Notes: generated by a model not told the origin, from the letters alone. A stretch of DNA of 64,000 bases from Brachynemurus nebulosus (GCA_035578155.1 JAPWDM010000004.1:58789792-58853791); one strand, 5' to 3'; positions 45,422 to 59,023 are shown, numbered from the stretch's first letter. Numbers and translations: made by a program.

Positions 45422-48400
45422 TTTTTATCTTATGATAATGTATGAAAAATGTAGATTTAAAATACTAATGGAAGTAAGATATTGTAATAATTTAACAAAA
45501 GTCAGGTGAATGTATAATATTTTAACCAAAAGTAAGTTAAAGTATTGAAATATTGGTATATGTGAATGTTTTATTATGATTTTTCTAACTATTCATAAAA
45601 GTTGATAAAACGTACATCATAAATAACAAATTATAAATTTACTCTTAAACTATTATTTTTACATAAAAAATACTTATCCACATTTGTTTATTTTAAGAAA
45701 ATACATGATAATTTTAAAAAAAGTTTTAAAATTTATGAATTTTTAATAGTTTTGTATCTTATGATAATGTATGAAAAATGTACATTTAAAATACTAATGG
45801 AAGTAAAATATTTTAATACGTTAACAAAAGTCAGGTGAATGTATAATATTTTAACCAAAAGTAAGTTAAAGTATTGAAATATTGGTATATGTGAATGTTT
45901 TATTATGATTTTTCTAACTATTCATAAAAGTTGATAAAACGTACATCATAAATAACAAATTATAAATTTACTCTTAAACTATTATTTTTACATAAAAAAT
46001 ACTTATCCACATTTGTTTATTTTAAGAAAATACATGATAATTTTAAAAAAAGTTTTATAATTTATGAATTTTTAATAGTTTTGTATCTTATGATAATGTA
46101 TGAAAAATGTACATTTAAAATACTAATGTAAGTAAGATATTGTAATACGTTAACAAAAGTCAGGTGAATGTATAATATTTTAACCAAAAGTAAGTTAAAG
46201 TATTGAAATATTGGTATATGTGAATGTTTTATTATGATTTTTCTAACTATTCATAAAAGTTGATAAAACGTACATCATAAATAACAAATTATAAATTTAC
46301 TCTTAAACTATTATTTTTACATAAAAAATACTTATCCACATTTGTTTATTTTAAGAAAATACATGATAATTTTAAAAAAAGTTTTATAATTTATGAATTT
46401 TTAATAGTTTTGTATCTTATGATAATGTATGAAAAATGTACATTTAAAATACTAATGTAAGTAAGATATTGTAATACGTTAACAAAAGTCAGGTGAATGT
46501 ATAATATTTTAACCAAAAGTAAGTTAAAGTATTGAAATATTGGTATATGTGAATGTTTTATTATGATTTTTCTAACTATTCATAAAAGTTGATAAAACGT
46601 ACATCATAAATAACAAATTATAAATTTACTCTTAAACTATTATTTTTACATAAAAAATACTTATCCACATTTGTTTATTTTAAGAAAATACATGATAATT
46701 TTAAAAAAAGTTTTAAAATTTATGAATTTTTAATAGTTTTGTATCTTATGATAATGTATGAAAAATGTACATTTAAAATACTAATGGAAGTAAAATATTT
46801 TAATACGTTAACAAAAGTCAGGTGAATGTATAATATTTTAACCAAAAGTAAGTTAAAGTATTGAAATATTGGTATATGTGAATGTTTTATTATGATTTTT
46901 CTAACTATTCATAAAAGTTGCTAAAACGTACATCATAAATAACAAATTATAAATTTACTCTTAAACTATTATTTTTACATAAAAAATACTTATCCACATT
47001 TGTTTATTTTAAGAAAATACATGATAATTTTAAAAAAAGTTTTATAATTTATGAATTTTTAATAGTTTTGTATCTTATGATAATGTATGAAAAATGTACA
47101 TTTAAAATACTAATGTAAGTAAGATATTGTAATACGTTAACAAAAGTCAGGTGAATGTATAATATTTTAACCAAAAGTAAGTTAAAGTATTGAAATATTG
47201 GTATATGTGAATGTTTTATTATGATTTTTCTAACTATTCATAAAAGTTGATAAAACGTACATCATAAATAACAAATTATAAATTTACTCTTAAACTATTA
47301 TTTTTACATAAAAAATACTTATCCACATTTGTTTATTTTAAGAAAATACATGATAATTTTAAAAAAAGTTTTAAAATTTATGAATTTTTAATAGTTTTGT
47401 ATCTTATGATAATGTATGAAAAATGTACATTTAAAATACTAATGGAAGTAAAATATTTTAATACGTTAACAAAAGTCAGGTGAATGTATAATATTTTAAC
47501 CAAAAGTAAGTTAAAGTATTGAAATATTGGTATATGTGAATGTTTTATTATGATTTTTCTAACTATTCATAAAAGTTGATAAAACGTACATCATAAATAA
47601 CAAATTATAAATTTACTCTTAAACTATTATTTTTACATAAAAAATACTTATCCACATTTGTTTATTTTAAGAAAATACATGATAATTTTAAAAAAAGTTT
47701 TATAATTTATGAATTTTTAATAGTTTTGTATCTTATGATAATGTATGAAAAATGTACATTTAAAATACTAATGTAAGTAAGATATTGTAATACGTTAACA
47801 AAAGTCAGGTGAATGTATAATATTTTAACCAAAAGTAAGTTAAAGTATTGAAATATTGGTATATGTGAATGTTTTATTATGATTTTTCTAACTATTCATA
47901 AAAGTTGATAAAACGTACATCATAAATAACAAATTATAAATTTACTCTTAAACTATTATTTTTACATAAAAAATACTTATCCACATTTGTTTATTTTAAG
48001 AAAATACATGATAATTTTAAAAAAAGTTTTATAATTTATGAATTTTTAATAGTTTTGTATCTTATGATAATGTATGAAAAATGTACATTTAAAATACTAA
48101 TGTAAGTAAGATATTGTAATACGTTAACAAAAGTCAGGTGAATGTATAATATTTTAACCAAAAGTAAGTTAAAGTATTGAAATATTGGTATATGTGAATG
48201 TTTTATTATGATTTTTCTAACTATTCATAAAAGTTGATAAAACGTACATCATAAATAACAAATTATAAATTTACTCTTAAACTATTATTTTTACATAAAA
48301 AATACTTATCCACATTTGTTTATTTTAAGAAAATACATGATAATTTTAAAAAAAGTTTTAAAATTTATGAATTTTTAATAGTTTTGTATCTTATGATAAT

Positions 48401-51400
48401 GTATGAAAAATGTACATTTAAAATACTAATGGAAGTAAAATATTTTAATACGTTAACAAAAGTCAGGTGAATGTATAATATTTTAACCAAAAGTAAGTTA
48501 AAGTATTGAAATATTGGTATATGTGAATGTTTTATTATGATTTTTCTAACTATTCATAAAAGTTGCTAAAACGTACATCATAAATAACAAATTATAAATT
48601 TACTCTTAAACTATTATTTTTACATAAAAAATACTTATCCACATTTGTTTATTTTAAGAAAATACATGATAATTTTAAAAAAAGTTTTATAATTTATGAA
48701 TTTTTAATAGTTTTGTATCTTATGATAATGTATGAAAAATGTACATTTAAAATACTAATGTAAGTAAGATATTGTAATACGTTAACAAAAGTCAGGTGAA
48801 TGTATAATATTTTAACCAAAAGTAAGTTAAAGTATTGAAATATTGGTATATGTGAATGTTTTATTATGATTTTTCTAACTATTCATAAAAGTTGATAAAA
48901 CGTACATCATAAATAACAAATTATAAATTTACTCTTAAACTATTATTTTTACATAAAAAATACTTATCCACATTTGTTTATTTTAAGAAAATACATGATA
49001 ATTTTAAAAAAAGTTTTAAAATTTATGAATTTTTAATAGTTTTGTATCTTATGATAATGTATGAAAAATGTACATTTAAAATACTAATGGAAGTAAAATA
49101 TTTTAATACGTTAACAAAAGTCAGGTGAATGTATAATATTTTAACCAAAAGTAAGTTAAAGTATTGAAATATTGGTATATGTGAATGTTTTATTATGATT
49201 TTTCTAACTATTCATAAAAGTTGATAAAACGTACATCATAAATAACAAATTATAAATTTACTCTTAAACTATTATTTTTACATAAAAAATACTTATCCAC
49301 ATTTGTTTATTTTAAGAAAATACATGATAATTTTAAAAAAAGTTTTATAATTTATGAATTTTTAATAGTTTTGTATCTTATGATAATGTATGAAAAATGT
49401 ACATTTAAAATACTAATGTAAGTAAGATATTGTAATACGTTAACAAAAGTCAGGTGAATGTATAATATTTTAACCAAAAGTAAGTTAAAGTATTGAAATA
49501 TTGGTATATGTGAATGTTTTATTATGATTTTTCTAACTATTCATAAAAGTTGATAAAACGTACATCATAAATAACAAATTATAAATTTACTCTTAAACTA
49601 TTATTTTTACATAAAAAATACTTATCCACATTTGTTTATTTTAAGAAAATACATGATAATTTTAAAAAAAGTTTTAAAATTTATGAATTTTTAATAGTTT
49701 TGTATCTTATGATAATGTATGAAAAATGTACATTTAAAATACTAATGGAAGTAAAATATTTTAATACGTTAACAAAAGTCAGGTGAATGTATAATATTTT
49801 AACCAAAAGTAAGTTAAAGTATTGAAATATTGGTATATGTGAATGTTTTATTATGATTTTTCTAACTATTCATAAAAGTTGATAAAACGTACATCATAAA
49901 TAACAAATTATAAATTTACTCTTAAACTATTATTTTTACATAAAAAATACTTATCCACATTTGTTTATTTTAAGAAAATACATGATAATTTTAAAAAAAG
50001 TTTTATAATTTATGAATTTTTAATAGTTTTGTATCTTATGATAATGTATGAAAAATGTACATTTAAAATACTAATGTAAGTAAGATATTGTAATACGTTA
50101 ACAAAAGTCAGGTGAATGTATAATATTTTAACCAAAAGTAAGTTAAAGTATTGAAATATTGGTATATGTGAATGTTTTATTATGATTTTTCTAACTATTC
50201 ATAAAAGTTGATAAAACGTACATCATAAATAACAAATTATAAATTTACTCTTAAACTATTATTTTTACATAAAAAATACTTATCCACATTTGTTTATTTT
50301 AAGAAAATACATGATAATTTTAAAAAAAGTTTTATAATTTATGAATTTTTAATAGTTTTGTATCTTATGATAATGTATGAAAAATGTACATTTAAAATAC
50401 TAATGTAAGTAAGATATTGTAATACGTTAACAAAAGTCAGGTGAATGTATAATATTTTAACCAAAAGTAAGTTAAAGTATTGAAATATTGGTATATGTGA
50501 ATGTTTTATTATGATTTTTCTAACTATTCATAAAAGTTGATAAAACGTACATCATAAATAACAAATTATAAATTTACTCTTAAACTATTATTTTTACATA
50601 AAAAATACTTATCCACATTTGTTTATTTTAAGAAAATACATGATAATTTTAAAAAAAGTTTTAAAATTTATGAATTTTTAATAGTTTTGTATCTTATGAT
50701 AATGTATGAAAAAATGTACATTTAAAATACTAATGGAAGTAAAATATTTTAATACGTTAACAAAAGTCAGGTGAATGTATAATATTTTAACCAAAAGTAA
50801 GTTAAAGTATTGAAATATTGGTATATGTGAATGTTTTATTATGATTTTTCTAACTATTCATAAAAGTTGATAAAACGTACATCATAAATAACAAATTATA
50901 AATTTACTCTTAAACTATTATTTTTACATAAAAAATACTTATCCACATTTGTTTATTTTAAGAAAATACATGATAATTTTAAAAAAAGTTTTATAATTTA
51001 TGAATTTTTAATAGTTTTGTATCTTATGATAATGTATGAAAAATGTACATTTAAAATACTAATGTAAGTAAGATATTGTAATACGTTAACAAAAGTCAGG
51101 TGAATGTATAATATTTTAACCAAAAGTAAGTTAAAGTATTGAAATATTGGTATATGTGAATGTTTTATTATGATTTTTCTAACTATTCATAAAAGTTGAT
51201 AAAACGTACATCATAAATAACAAATTATAAATTTACTCTTAAACTATTATTTTTACATAAAAAATACTTATCCACATTTGTTTATTTTAAGAAAATACAT
51301 GATAATTTTAAAAAAAGTTTTAAAATTTATGAATTTTTAATAGTTTTGTATCTTATGATAATGTATGAAAAATGTACATTTAAAATACTAATGGAAGTAA

Positions 51401-53585
51401 NNNNNNNNNNNNNNNNNNNNNNNNNNNNNNNNNNNNNNNNNNNNNNNNNNNNNNNNNNNNNNNNNNNNNNNNNNNNNNNNNNNNNNNNNNNNNNNNNNNN
51501 TTTAAACTATTATTTTTACATAAAAAATACTTATCCACATTTGTTTATTTTAAGAAAATACATGATAATTTTAAAAAAAGTTTTAAAATTTATGAATTTT
51601 TAATAGTTTTGTATCTTATGATAATGTATGAAAAATGTACATTTAAAATACTAATGGAAGTAAAAATATTTTAATACGTTAACAAAAGTCAGGTGAATGT
51701 ATAATATTTTAACCAAAAGTAAGTTAAAGTATTGAAATATTGGTATATGTGAATGTTTTATTATGATTTTTTCTAACTATTCATAAAGTTGATAAAACGT
51801 ACATCATAAATAACAAATTATAAATTTACTCTTAAACTATTATTTTTACATAAAAAATACTTATCCACATTTGTTTATTTTAAGAAAATACATGATAATT
51901 TTAAAAAAAGTTTTATAATTTATGAATTTTTAATAGTTTTGTATCTTATGATAATGTATGAAAAATGTACATTTAAAATACTAATGTAAGTAAGATATTG
52001 TAATACGTTAACAAAAGTCAGGTGAATGTATAATATTTTAACCAAAAGTAAGTTAAAGTATTGAAATATTGGTATATGTGAATGTTTTATTATGATTTTT
52101 CTAACTATTCATAAAAGTTGATAAAACGTACATCATAAATAACAAATTATAAATTTACTCTTAAACTATTATTTTTACATAAAAAATACTTATCCACATT
52201 TGTTTATTTTAAGAAAATACATGATAATTTTAAAAAAAGTTTTAAAATTTATGAATTTTTAATAGTTTTGTATCTTATGATAATGTATGAAAAATGTACA
52301 TTTAAAATACTAATGGAAGTAAAATGATTTTAATACGTTAACAAAAGTCAGGTGAATGTATAATATTTTAACCAAAAGTAAGTTAAAGTATTGAAATATT
52401 GGTATATGTGAATGTTTTATTATGATTTTTCTAACTATTCATAAAAGTTGCTAAAACGTACATCATAAATAACAAATTATAAATTTACTCTTAAACTATT
52501 ATTTTTACATAAAAAATACTTATCCACATTTGTTTATTTTAAGAAAATACATGATAATTTTAAAAAAAGTTTTATAATTTATGAATTTTTAATAGTTTTG
52601 TATCTTATGATAATGTATGAAAAATGTACATTTAAAATACTAATGTAAGTAAGATATTGTAATACGTTAACAAAAGTCAGGTGAATGTATAATATTTTAA
52701 CCAAAAGTAAGTTAAAGTATTGAAATATTGGTATATGTGAATGTTTTATTATGATTTTTCTAACTATTCATAAAAGTTGATAAAACGTACATCATAAATA
52801 ACAAATTATAAATTTACTCTTAAACTATTATTTTTACATAAAAAATACTTATCCACATTTGTTTATTTTAAGAAAATACATGATAATTTTAAAAAAAGTT
52901 TTAAAATTTATGAATTTTTAATAGTTTTGTATCTTATGATAATGTATGAAAAATGTACATTTAAAATACTAATGGAAGTAAAATATTTTAATACGTTAAC
53001 AAAAGTCAGGTGAATGTATAATATTTTAACCAAAAGTAAGTTAAAGTATTGAAATATTGGGTATATGTGAATGTTTTATTATGATTTTTCTAACTATTCA
53101 TAAAAGTTGATAAAACGTACATCATAAATAACAAATTATAAATTTACTCTTAAACTATTATTTTTACATAAAAAATACTTATCCACATTTGTTTATTTTA
53201 AGAAAATACATGATAATTTTAAAAAAAGCTTTATAATTTATGAATTTTTAATAGTTTTGTATCTTATGATAATGTATGAAAAATGTACATTTAAAATACT
53301 AATGTAAGTAAGATATTGTAATACGTTAACAAAAGTCAGGTGAATGTATAATATTTTAACCAAAAGTAAGTTAAAGTATTGAAATATTGGTATATGTGAA
53401 TGTTTTATTATGATTTTTCTAACTATTCATAAAAGTTGATAAAACGTACATCATAAATAACAAATTATAAATTTACTCTTAAACTATTATTTTTACATAA
53501 AAAATACTTATCCACATTTGTTTATTTTAAGAAAATACATGATAATTTTAAAAAAAAGTTTTAAAATATATGAATTCTTAAAAAT
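45422..53585 (+). repeat. rDNA intergenic spacer subrepeats, 329-bp unit
   Basis: The unit marker TTTGTATCTTATGATAATG recurs at 45751, 46080, 46409, 46738, 47067, 47396, 47725, 48054, 48383, 48712, 49041, 49370, 49699, 50028, 50357, 50686, 51016, 51345, then after the gap at 51608, 51938, 52267, 52597, 52926 and 53256: 329 or 330 bp apart. A slightly diverged first unit starts at 45422. That is 24 complete units plus two cut by the gap. Units differ at fixed positions: GGAAGTAAAATATTTT versus GTAAGTAAGATATTG, GTTGAT versus GTTGCT, and GTTTTATAATT versus GTTTTAAAATT. Each has GTTAAC and a TTATCCACA-like phrase. Position upstream of 18S makes it the IGS array, which in other insects holds Pol I enhancers or promoter copies. 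Confidence 0.93.
51401..51500. other. Assembly gap, 100 N, inside the 329-bp array
   Basis: Exactly 100 N. The left edge stops at unit offset 55 and the right edge resumes at offset 222 of the 329-bp unit, so the true missing length must be about 166 bp plus a whole number of units. Confidence 0.95.
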
Positions 53586-54835
53586 TTTGTATCATTTACT
53601 ATTAATATGTAAAAATTTTTTCTAAGTTCAAATATACATTGATTTTGTATGTAAGCGATGTTGTTGCAGTCATCTGACTTATATTGAGTACAAACATCGT
53701 CTTACGATGTGTGTTGTTACTGTACTATGTTTTATGTGTCTATATAAAAATCAAAAAAAATGAAAAAAAAATGAAAAATTTTAAAAAAAATTCTTATATT
53801 TTAATATAAACTTTAAAAAACTTCATTAATAATTATATATTTTATAGTTTTTATCATTTTTATAACAAATTAAAACAAAAAAATATAAAAAAAAAGTAAA
53901 ATTTACCACGCTGCAAAATCCAAAACTTATATATGATGATGGTACCTTTTTAAATATCGATGTGTGTAGTTGACTTAAACATTATGAACTGTTCGGTCAA
54001 AGTATATATAGCTATTATGTATGTGTGTAAGACCATTACATTAATAGTTTTATTTTGACTAAGTTCTGTTCTTTTGAAAATATTATTTTTTGTTAAGTTG
54101 ATATTTTCAAATAATTTTTATTTACTACAGTAACATCGTAAAGGTACTTCATCGAAAAATTATGAAAATATATAAAGTAAGTGTTTTGGTATTAAAAAAA
54201 ATATGTGTTTTTATTTATTAAAAATTTTTATGATTTTTATTAATAATTCACATATATTTTTATTAACCCAAAACCATTTATATATAATTTTTATAATTTT
54301 TTAATATTATCCTATATTATGTCAAAGCAAGTCCATGGGCTATAGGTGTTAAGCCTTAGGCTCTTATGTGGACAAACAATTTTATAAAATAAATTTTTTA
54401 ATAAATTTATAATGCAGAAACTCACTACATACCAAGCGCGAATGAAGTGTGTTATTCGAACGTTAAATAAATATATATTTTATATATTTAAAAATTGTCG
54501 CATACAATCTAGCGAAGAGTTATGAGCAAATGTTTGAATTATTTCAATAAAACTATATTACTTAAAATATATGGTAATAGTTTTTATTCAAATATGAATA
54601 TTTTCAAAAAAGAATTTTTTTTATTTTTTTAAATATTAAAAATTTTAGAAAATATTTTTTATATAAAAAGTAACAAAAGAAATAAATTTATTTTTATTTC
54701 AATTTTTGTTATAATTTTTATATGTTTATATCAGTTTATGAAGAAATTTCATACTGATTAATAAATGAAAAACTTTTTAAAATATTTCTTTTTTTTTTAA
54801 ATTGGAATAATTTTATTAAGTTTGGAACATACAGT
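53586..54835 (+). other. Spacer end and external transcribed spacer
   Basis: Non-repetitive AT-rich DNA between the array and 18S. Notable items are ACATCGTCTTACGATGT (a 6-bp-arm hairpin, 53694-53710), a TATATATAGC site near 54003 and several poly-A/T runs. The pre-rRNA start must lie here, but its exact base cannot be read. No coding frame. Confidence 0.7.
53985..54025 (+). promoter_or_regulatory. Candidate RNA polymerase I promoter
   Basis: GGTCAAAGTATATATAGCTA lies about 830 bp before 18S in unique sequence just after the spacer repeats. Insect Pol I promoters often have a TATATA-like core, but sequence conservation is poor, so this is only a candidate. Confidence 0.3.
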
Positions 54836-55061
54836 TCCCTGGTTGATCCTGCCAGTAGTCATATGCTTGTCTCAAAGATTAAGCCATGCATGTCTCAGTA
54901 CAAGCCATATTAAGGTGAAACCGCGAAAGGCTCATTATATCAGTTATGGTTCCTTAGATCGTACATACATTTACTTGGATAACTGTGGTAATTCTAGAGC
55001 TAATACATGCAAACAGAGTTCCGACCAGAGATGGAAGGAATGCTTTTATTAGATCAAAACC

Positions 55062-55150
55062 AATCGATGTTAACATATTTTTATAATATATTTTATGTTT
55101 TTTTATAATTTCATATATATATTTAATATATGTGCATCGTAATAATTTGG
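55062..55150 (+). other. 18S V2 expansion segment, AT-rich
   Basis: After CCAATCGATG about 80 nt of almost pure A/T interrupt the conserved core, which resumes with GTGACTCTGAATAAC. Confidence 0.7.
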
Positions 55151-55627
55151 TGACTCTGAATAACTTTTAGCTGATCGCACGGTCTTTATAGTACCGGCGA
55201 CGCATCTTTCAAATGTCTGCCTTATCAACTGTCGATGGTAGGTTCTGCGCCTACCATGGTTGTAACGGGTAACGGGGAATCAGGGTTCGATTCCGGAGAG
55301 GGAGCCTGAGAAACGGCTACCACATCCAAGGAAGGCAGCAGGCGCGCAAATTACCCACTCCCGGCACGGGGAGGTAGTGACGAAAAATAACGATACGGGA
55401 CTCATCCGAGGCCCCGTAATCGGAATGAGTACACTTTAAATCCTTTAACGAGGATCCATTGGAGGGCAAGTCTGGTGCCAGCAGCCGCGGTAATTCCAGC
55501 TCCAATAGCGTATATTAAAGTTGTTGCGGTTAAAAAGCTCGTAGTCGAATTTGTGTCCTACACTGTCGGTTCACCGCTCGCGGTGTTTAACTGGCATGTT
55601 TTGTGGGACGTCCTACCGGTGGTGAGG

Positions 55628-55835
55628 TATAAATTATATATTGTATAATATGGTTATAAATACTTGTATTTTTATTTAAATTTTTATTTTTATGGTAAGT
55701 TATTATTTATATTTTTACTTGCTTGAAAAGTTTAAAGTATACTAGTTAAATTTTATATACTAATATGTACATTAAAGTATAATTTATCGTAAGTGTTAAA
55801 GTTATTTATTTTTTATAATTTAAATAATGGAGACA
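55628..55835 (+). other. 18S V4 expansion segment, AT-rich
   Basis: Between CCTACCGGTGGTGAGG and ATGGAGACAGCCTCCC, about 200 nt of A/T-rich sequence replace the usual shorter V4 helix. Confidence 0.75.
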
Positions 55836-56302
55836 GCCTCCCAATTATAATCCTATCGCGGTGCTCTTAATTGAGTGTCGAGATGGGCCGGTACGTTTAC
55901 TTTGAACAAATTAGAGTGCTTAAAGCAGGCTTTAAAATTTAAATAGTGCCTGAATATTGTGTGCATGGAATAATGGAATAGGACCTCGGTTCTATTTTGT
56001 TGGTTTTCGGAAGTTTTTCCGAGGTAATGATTAATACGGACAGATGGGGGCATTCGTATTGCGACGTTAGAGGTGAAATTCTTGGATCGTCGCAAGACGG
56101 ACAGAAGCGAAAGCATTTGCCAAAAATGTTTTGATTGATCAAGAACGAAAGTTAGAGGTTCGAAGGCGATCAGATACCGCCCTAGTTCTAACCATAAACG
56201 ATGCCAGCTAGCGATCCGCCAAAGTTCCTCCGATGACTTGGCGGGCAGCTTCCGGGAAACCAAAGCTTTTGGGTTCCGGGGGAAGTATGGTTGCAAAGCT
56301 GT

Positions 56303-56346
<44 letters not shown>

Positions 56347-56569
56347 GCGGCTTAATTTGACTCAACACGGGAAACCTCACCAGGCCCGGACACCGGAAGG
56401 ATTGACAGATTGAGAGCTCTTTCTTGATTCGGTGGGTGGTGGTGCATGGCCGTTCTTAGTTGGTGGAGCGATTTGTCTGGTTAATTCCGATAACGAACGA
56501 GACTCTAGCCTACTAAATAGACGTACTTTATTACCGGCATCTCAAGGCCCATCGGCTGTATTGTTACTG

Positions 56570-56735
56570 AATGTTATTTGTATATTTTGTTTTAATATAT
56601 TTATAATATGTATGATTGATAATATTCATTTATGTTTTTTATTTCTTTGGGGATAAATTTCTATGTGTAATTACTTAATCTGCATTAATGATATATTTAA
56701 CATGATACATTAACTAAAGTGACATCAGTTTTTTG
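56570..56735 (+). other. 18S V7 expansion segment, AT-rich
   Basis: Follows GGCTGTATTGTTACTGAATG and ends before TTTACTGCCGGCGTACAAAT. Confidence 0.7.
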
Positions 56736-57002
56736 ATGTGGTTTTTACTGCCGGCGTACAAATAATTCTTCTTAGAGGGACAGGCGGCTTCTAGCCGCAC
56801 GAGATTGAGCAATAACAGGTCTGTGATTCCCTTAGATGTTCTGGGCCGCACGCGCGCTACACTGAAGGAATCAGCGTGTTTTCCTCTGGCCGAAAGGTCC
56901 GGGTAACCCGCTGAACCTCCTTCGTGCTAGGGATTGGGGCTTGCAATTATTCCCCATGAACGAGGAATTCCCAGTAAGCGCGAGTCATAAGCTCGCGTTG
57001 AT

Positions 57003-57048
<46 letters not shown>

Positions 57049-57139
57049 AATGATTTAGTGAGGTCTTCAGACTGGTGCGCGGCAATGTTTTTAAAAGACA
57101 TTGCCGATGATGCTGGAAAGATGACCAAACTTGATCATT

Positions 57140-57197
<58 letters not shown>

Positions 57198-57200
<3 letters not shown>

Positions 57201-57889
57201 AAATATAACAAAACTTGATTTTTGTGATTTTTTATATATATTAATGTTTTGTTAAAATATTTTGTTTATAAATTCCTTATATTTTTATGTAAGTAAAAGA
57301 AAAATTTACTTTTTTTCTATAACTTACTTTATAAAATATATAATTTTTATAATATAAAAATTATAATATTGTAATAAATAAACACGTATTTGGATACCAA
57401 TTTTTAATATATTAAATATATTATTGGTTATAAAGTTTTACATCCAAATGTTAATTTGATTTTTTAATTTTTTTTTTTTTTGATATGTGTTTATTTTTAT
57501 ATATCAATATATAAATTTTTTTTTTTTATATTAACAATATTAAAAATTTATTGAATCTATATAAAATAAATAGCATATTCGTAAAATAACAAAACAAGTT
57601 ATTTTCAATATGTCTTATTTATAATATAGTTATTTAATAAATGAGTTTTCTTTAAAAAAAAATTTTTTTTTTTTTTTAATGTTTTGTCAAATAAACAAGC
57701 AAGCACTGTATCTAATAAAATTTTATTAAATATTATTATTTATTCTTTTATACAAATGTAAGTCAATATAAAACAAACAAAAAAATTGTTTTTTTATTGC
57801 AGTCTTTTTATTATTATTTTATAATAATAAAAAAAGTATAAATTTTTATTTAATATAAATATTTTTTAAAATTTAATAATATAAAGATT
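57198..57889 (+). other. ITS1
   Basis: About 690 bp of extremely AT-rich spacer with long homopolymers between 18S and 5.8S; no gene. Confidence 0.9.
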
Positions 57890-58046
57890 ACCCTGAACGG
57901 TGGATCACTTGGCTCGTGGGTCGATGAAGAACGCAGCTAATTGCGCGTCAACTTGTGAACTGCAGGACACATGAACATCGACATTTCGAACGCACATTGC
58001 GGTCCTTGGATACTGTTCCCGGACCACACCTGGCTGAGGGTCGTAT
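57890..58046 (+). rRNA. 5.8S ribosomal RNA
   Basis: About 157 nt beginning ACCCTGAACGGTGGATCACT and ending CTGGCTGAGGGTCGT. The core GATGAAGAACGCAGCTAATT, GTGAACTGCAGGACACATGA and TTTCGAACGCACATTGCGGT is as in other insects. It is continuous: no internal spacer separates a 2S RNA, unlike in higher flies. It pairs with 28S in the large subunit. Ends are estimated to within a few bases. Confidence 0.95.
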
Positions 58047-58612
58047 ACAATAATATATTAAAAGATTATTTTTAATAAAAGATAATATATTTTTTAAAAT
58101 ATATATCTTAAAAATAATAAAATGAATGTTCGTATATTTTTTTAATTTATACGTCATTCTAAATTATATGATGTTTTTAATGTATGTATTTTTAATATTA
58201 TTTTTCTATATCTTACTTATTATAAATGTGTAAGAATAAGAAAATCAAATAATACATCACATCATTTTAATTTAATAAAAATGAAACAATATTTTCTAAA
58301 AAAATATAAAAATAAATTTAAACACATATAGTAATGAAAACCAAAAATTATTCATGTATATATGTGTTTTAAATATTTAATTATTTTTATTTTATGAAAA
58401 TATGAAATAACGAAATAATTTATTTCTTATTAATTTTCATATAAATATTAAATAATAATATTTAAAAATTTAACATAATAACATAAGATAAAATTTTTTG
58501 GTTTAAGTAATTACTAATAGTGTTTTTATTTTTTCAAAATAAAATTTTTTTATATTTATTTATAAAGAAAATATTGAAAAAAAAAACATTTTTATTTTAT
58601 TTATTTATAATT
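58047..58612 (+). other. ITS2
   Basis: About 566 bp of AT-rich spacer, no gene; several AT palindromes. Confidence 0.9.
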
Positions 58613-58981
58613 GCGACCTCAGAGTAGGTGAGATTACCCGCTGAATTTAAGCATATTATTAAGCGGAGGAAAAGAAACTAACTAGGATTCCCTTAGTAGC
58701 GGCGAGCGAAGAGGGAAAAGCCCATCACTGAACCCCATGGCTAAATAAAAATGGTCATTCGGGGAATGTAGTGTTTGGGAGGATCGATAATTTTTTATAT
58801 AACCTGTTATTTTATGTAATAAGTCCAAGTCCATCTTGAATGGGGCCATATACCCAGAGAGGGTGCCAGGCCCGTAGTGACTATATACTGAATAACAGGT
58901 GGATCTCTCCTTAGAGTCGGGTTGCTTGAGAGTGCAGCTCTAAGTGGGTGGTAAACTCCATCTAAGGCTAAATATAACCAC

Positions 58982-59023
<42 letters not shown>

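Larger units (their letters stand above)
54836..57197 (+). rRNA. 18S ribosomal RNA
   Basis: Small-subunit rRNA, complete. The 5' end is TCCCTGGTTGATCCTGCCAG and the 3' end GTGAACCTGCGGAAGGATCA followed by TTA. Universal cores are intact: GTGCCAGCAGCCGCGG (about 55475), GGAATTGACGGAAGGGCACC (about 56312) and ACACACCGCCCGTCGC (about 57020). At about 2362 nt it is longer than the usual insect 1.9 kb because of AT-rich inserts in V2, V4 and V7. The conserved parts look functional. It is the first gene of the pre-rRNA, processed with 5.8S and 28S in the nucleolus. All small open frames in it are chance. Confidence 0.97.

Noticed and set aside
45422..53585. CRISPR-like array
   Set aside because: Repeats are 329 bp, contiguous without unique spacers, in a eukaryotic rDNA spacer.
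54822..57211. Small frames across the 18S gene
   Set aside because: They lie inside a complete rRNA with conserved cores and have no protein motif.
57890..58046. Split 5.8S/2S arrangement as in higher flies
   Set aside because: The 3' end CTGGCTGAGGGTCGT follows without an AT-rich spacer.
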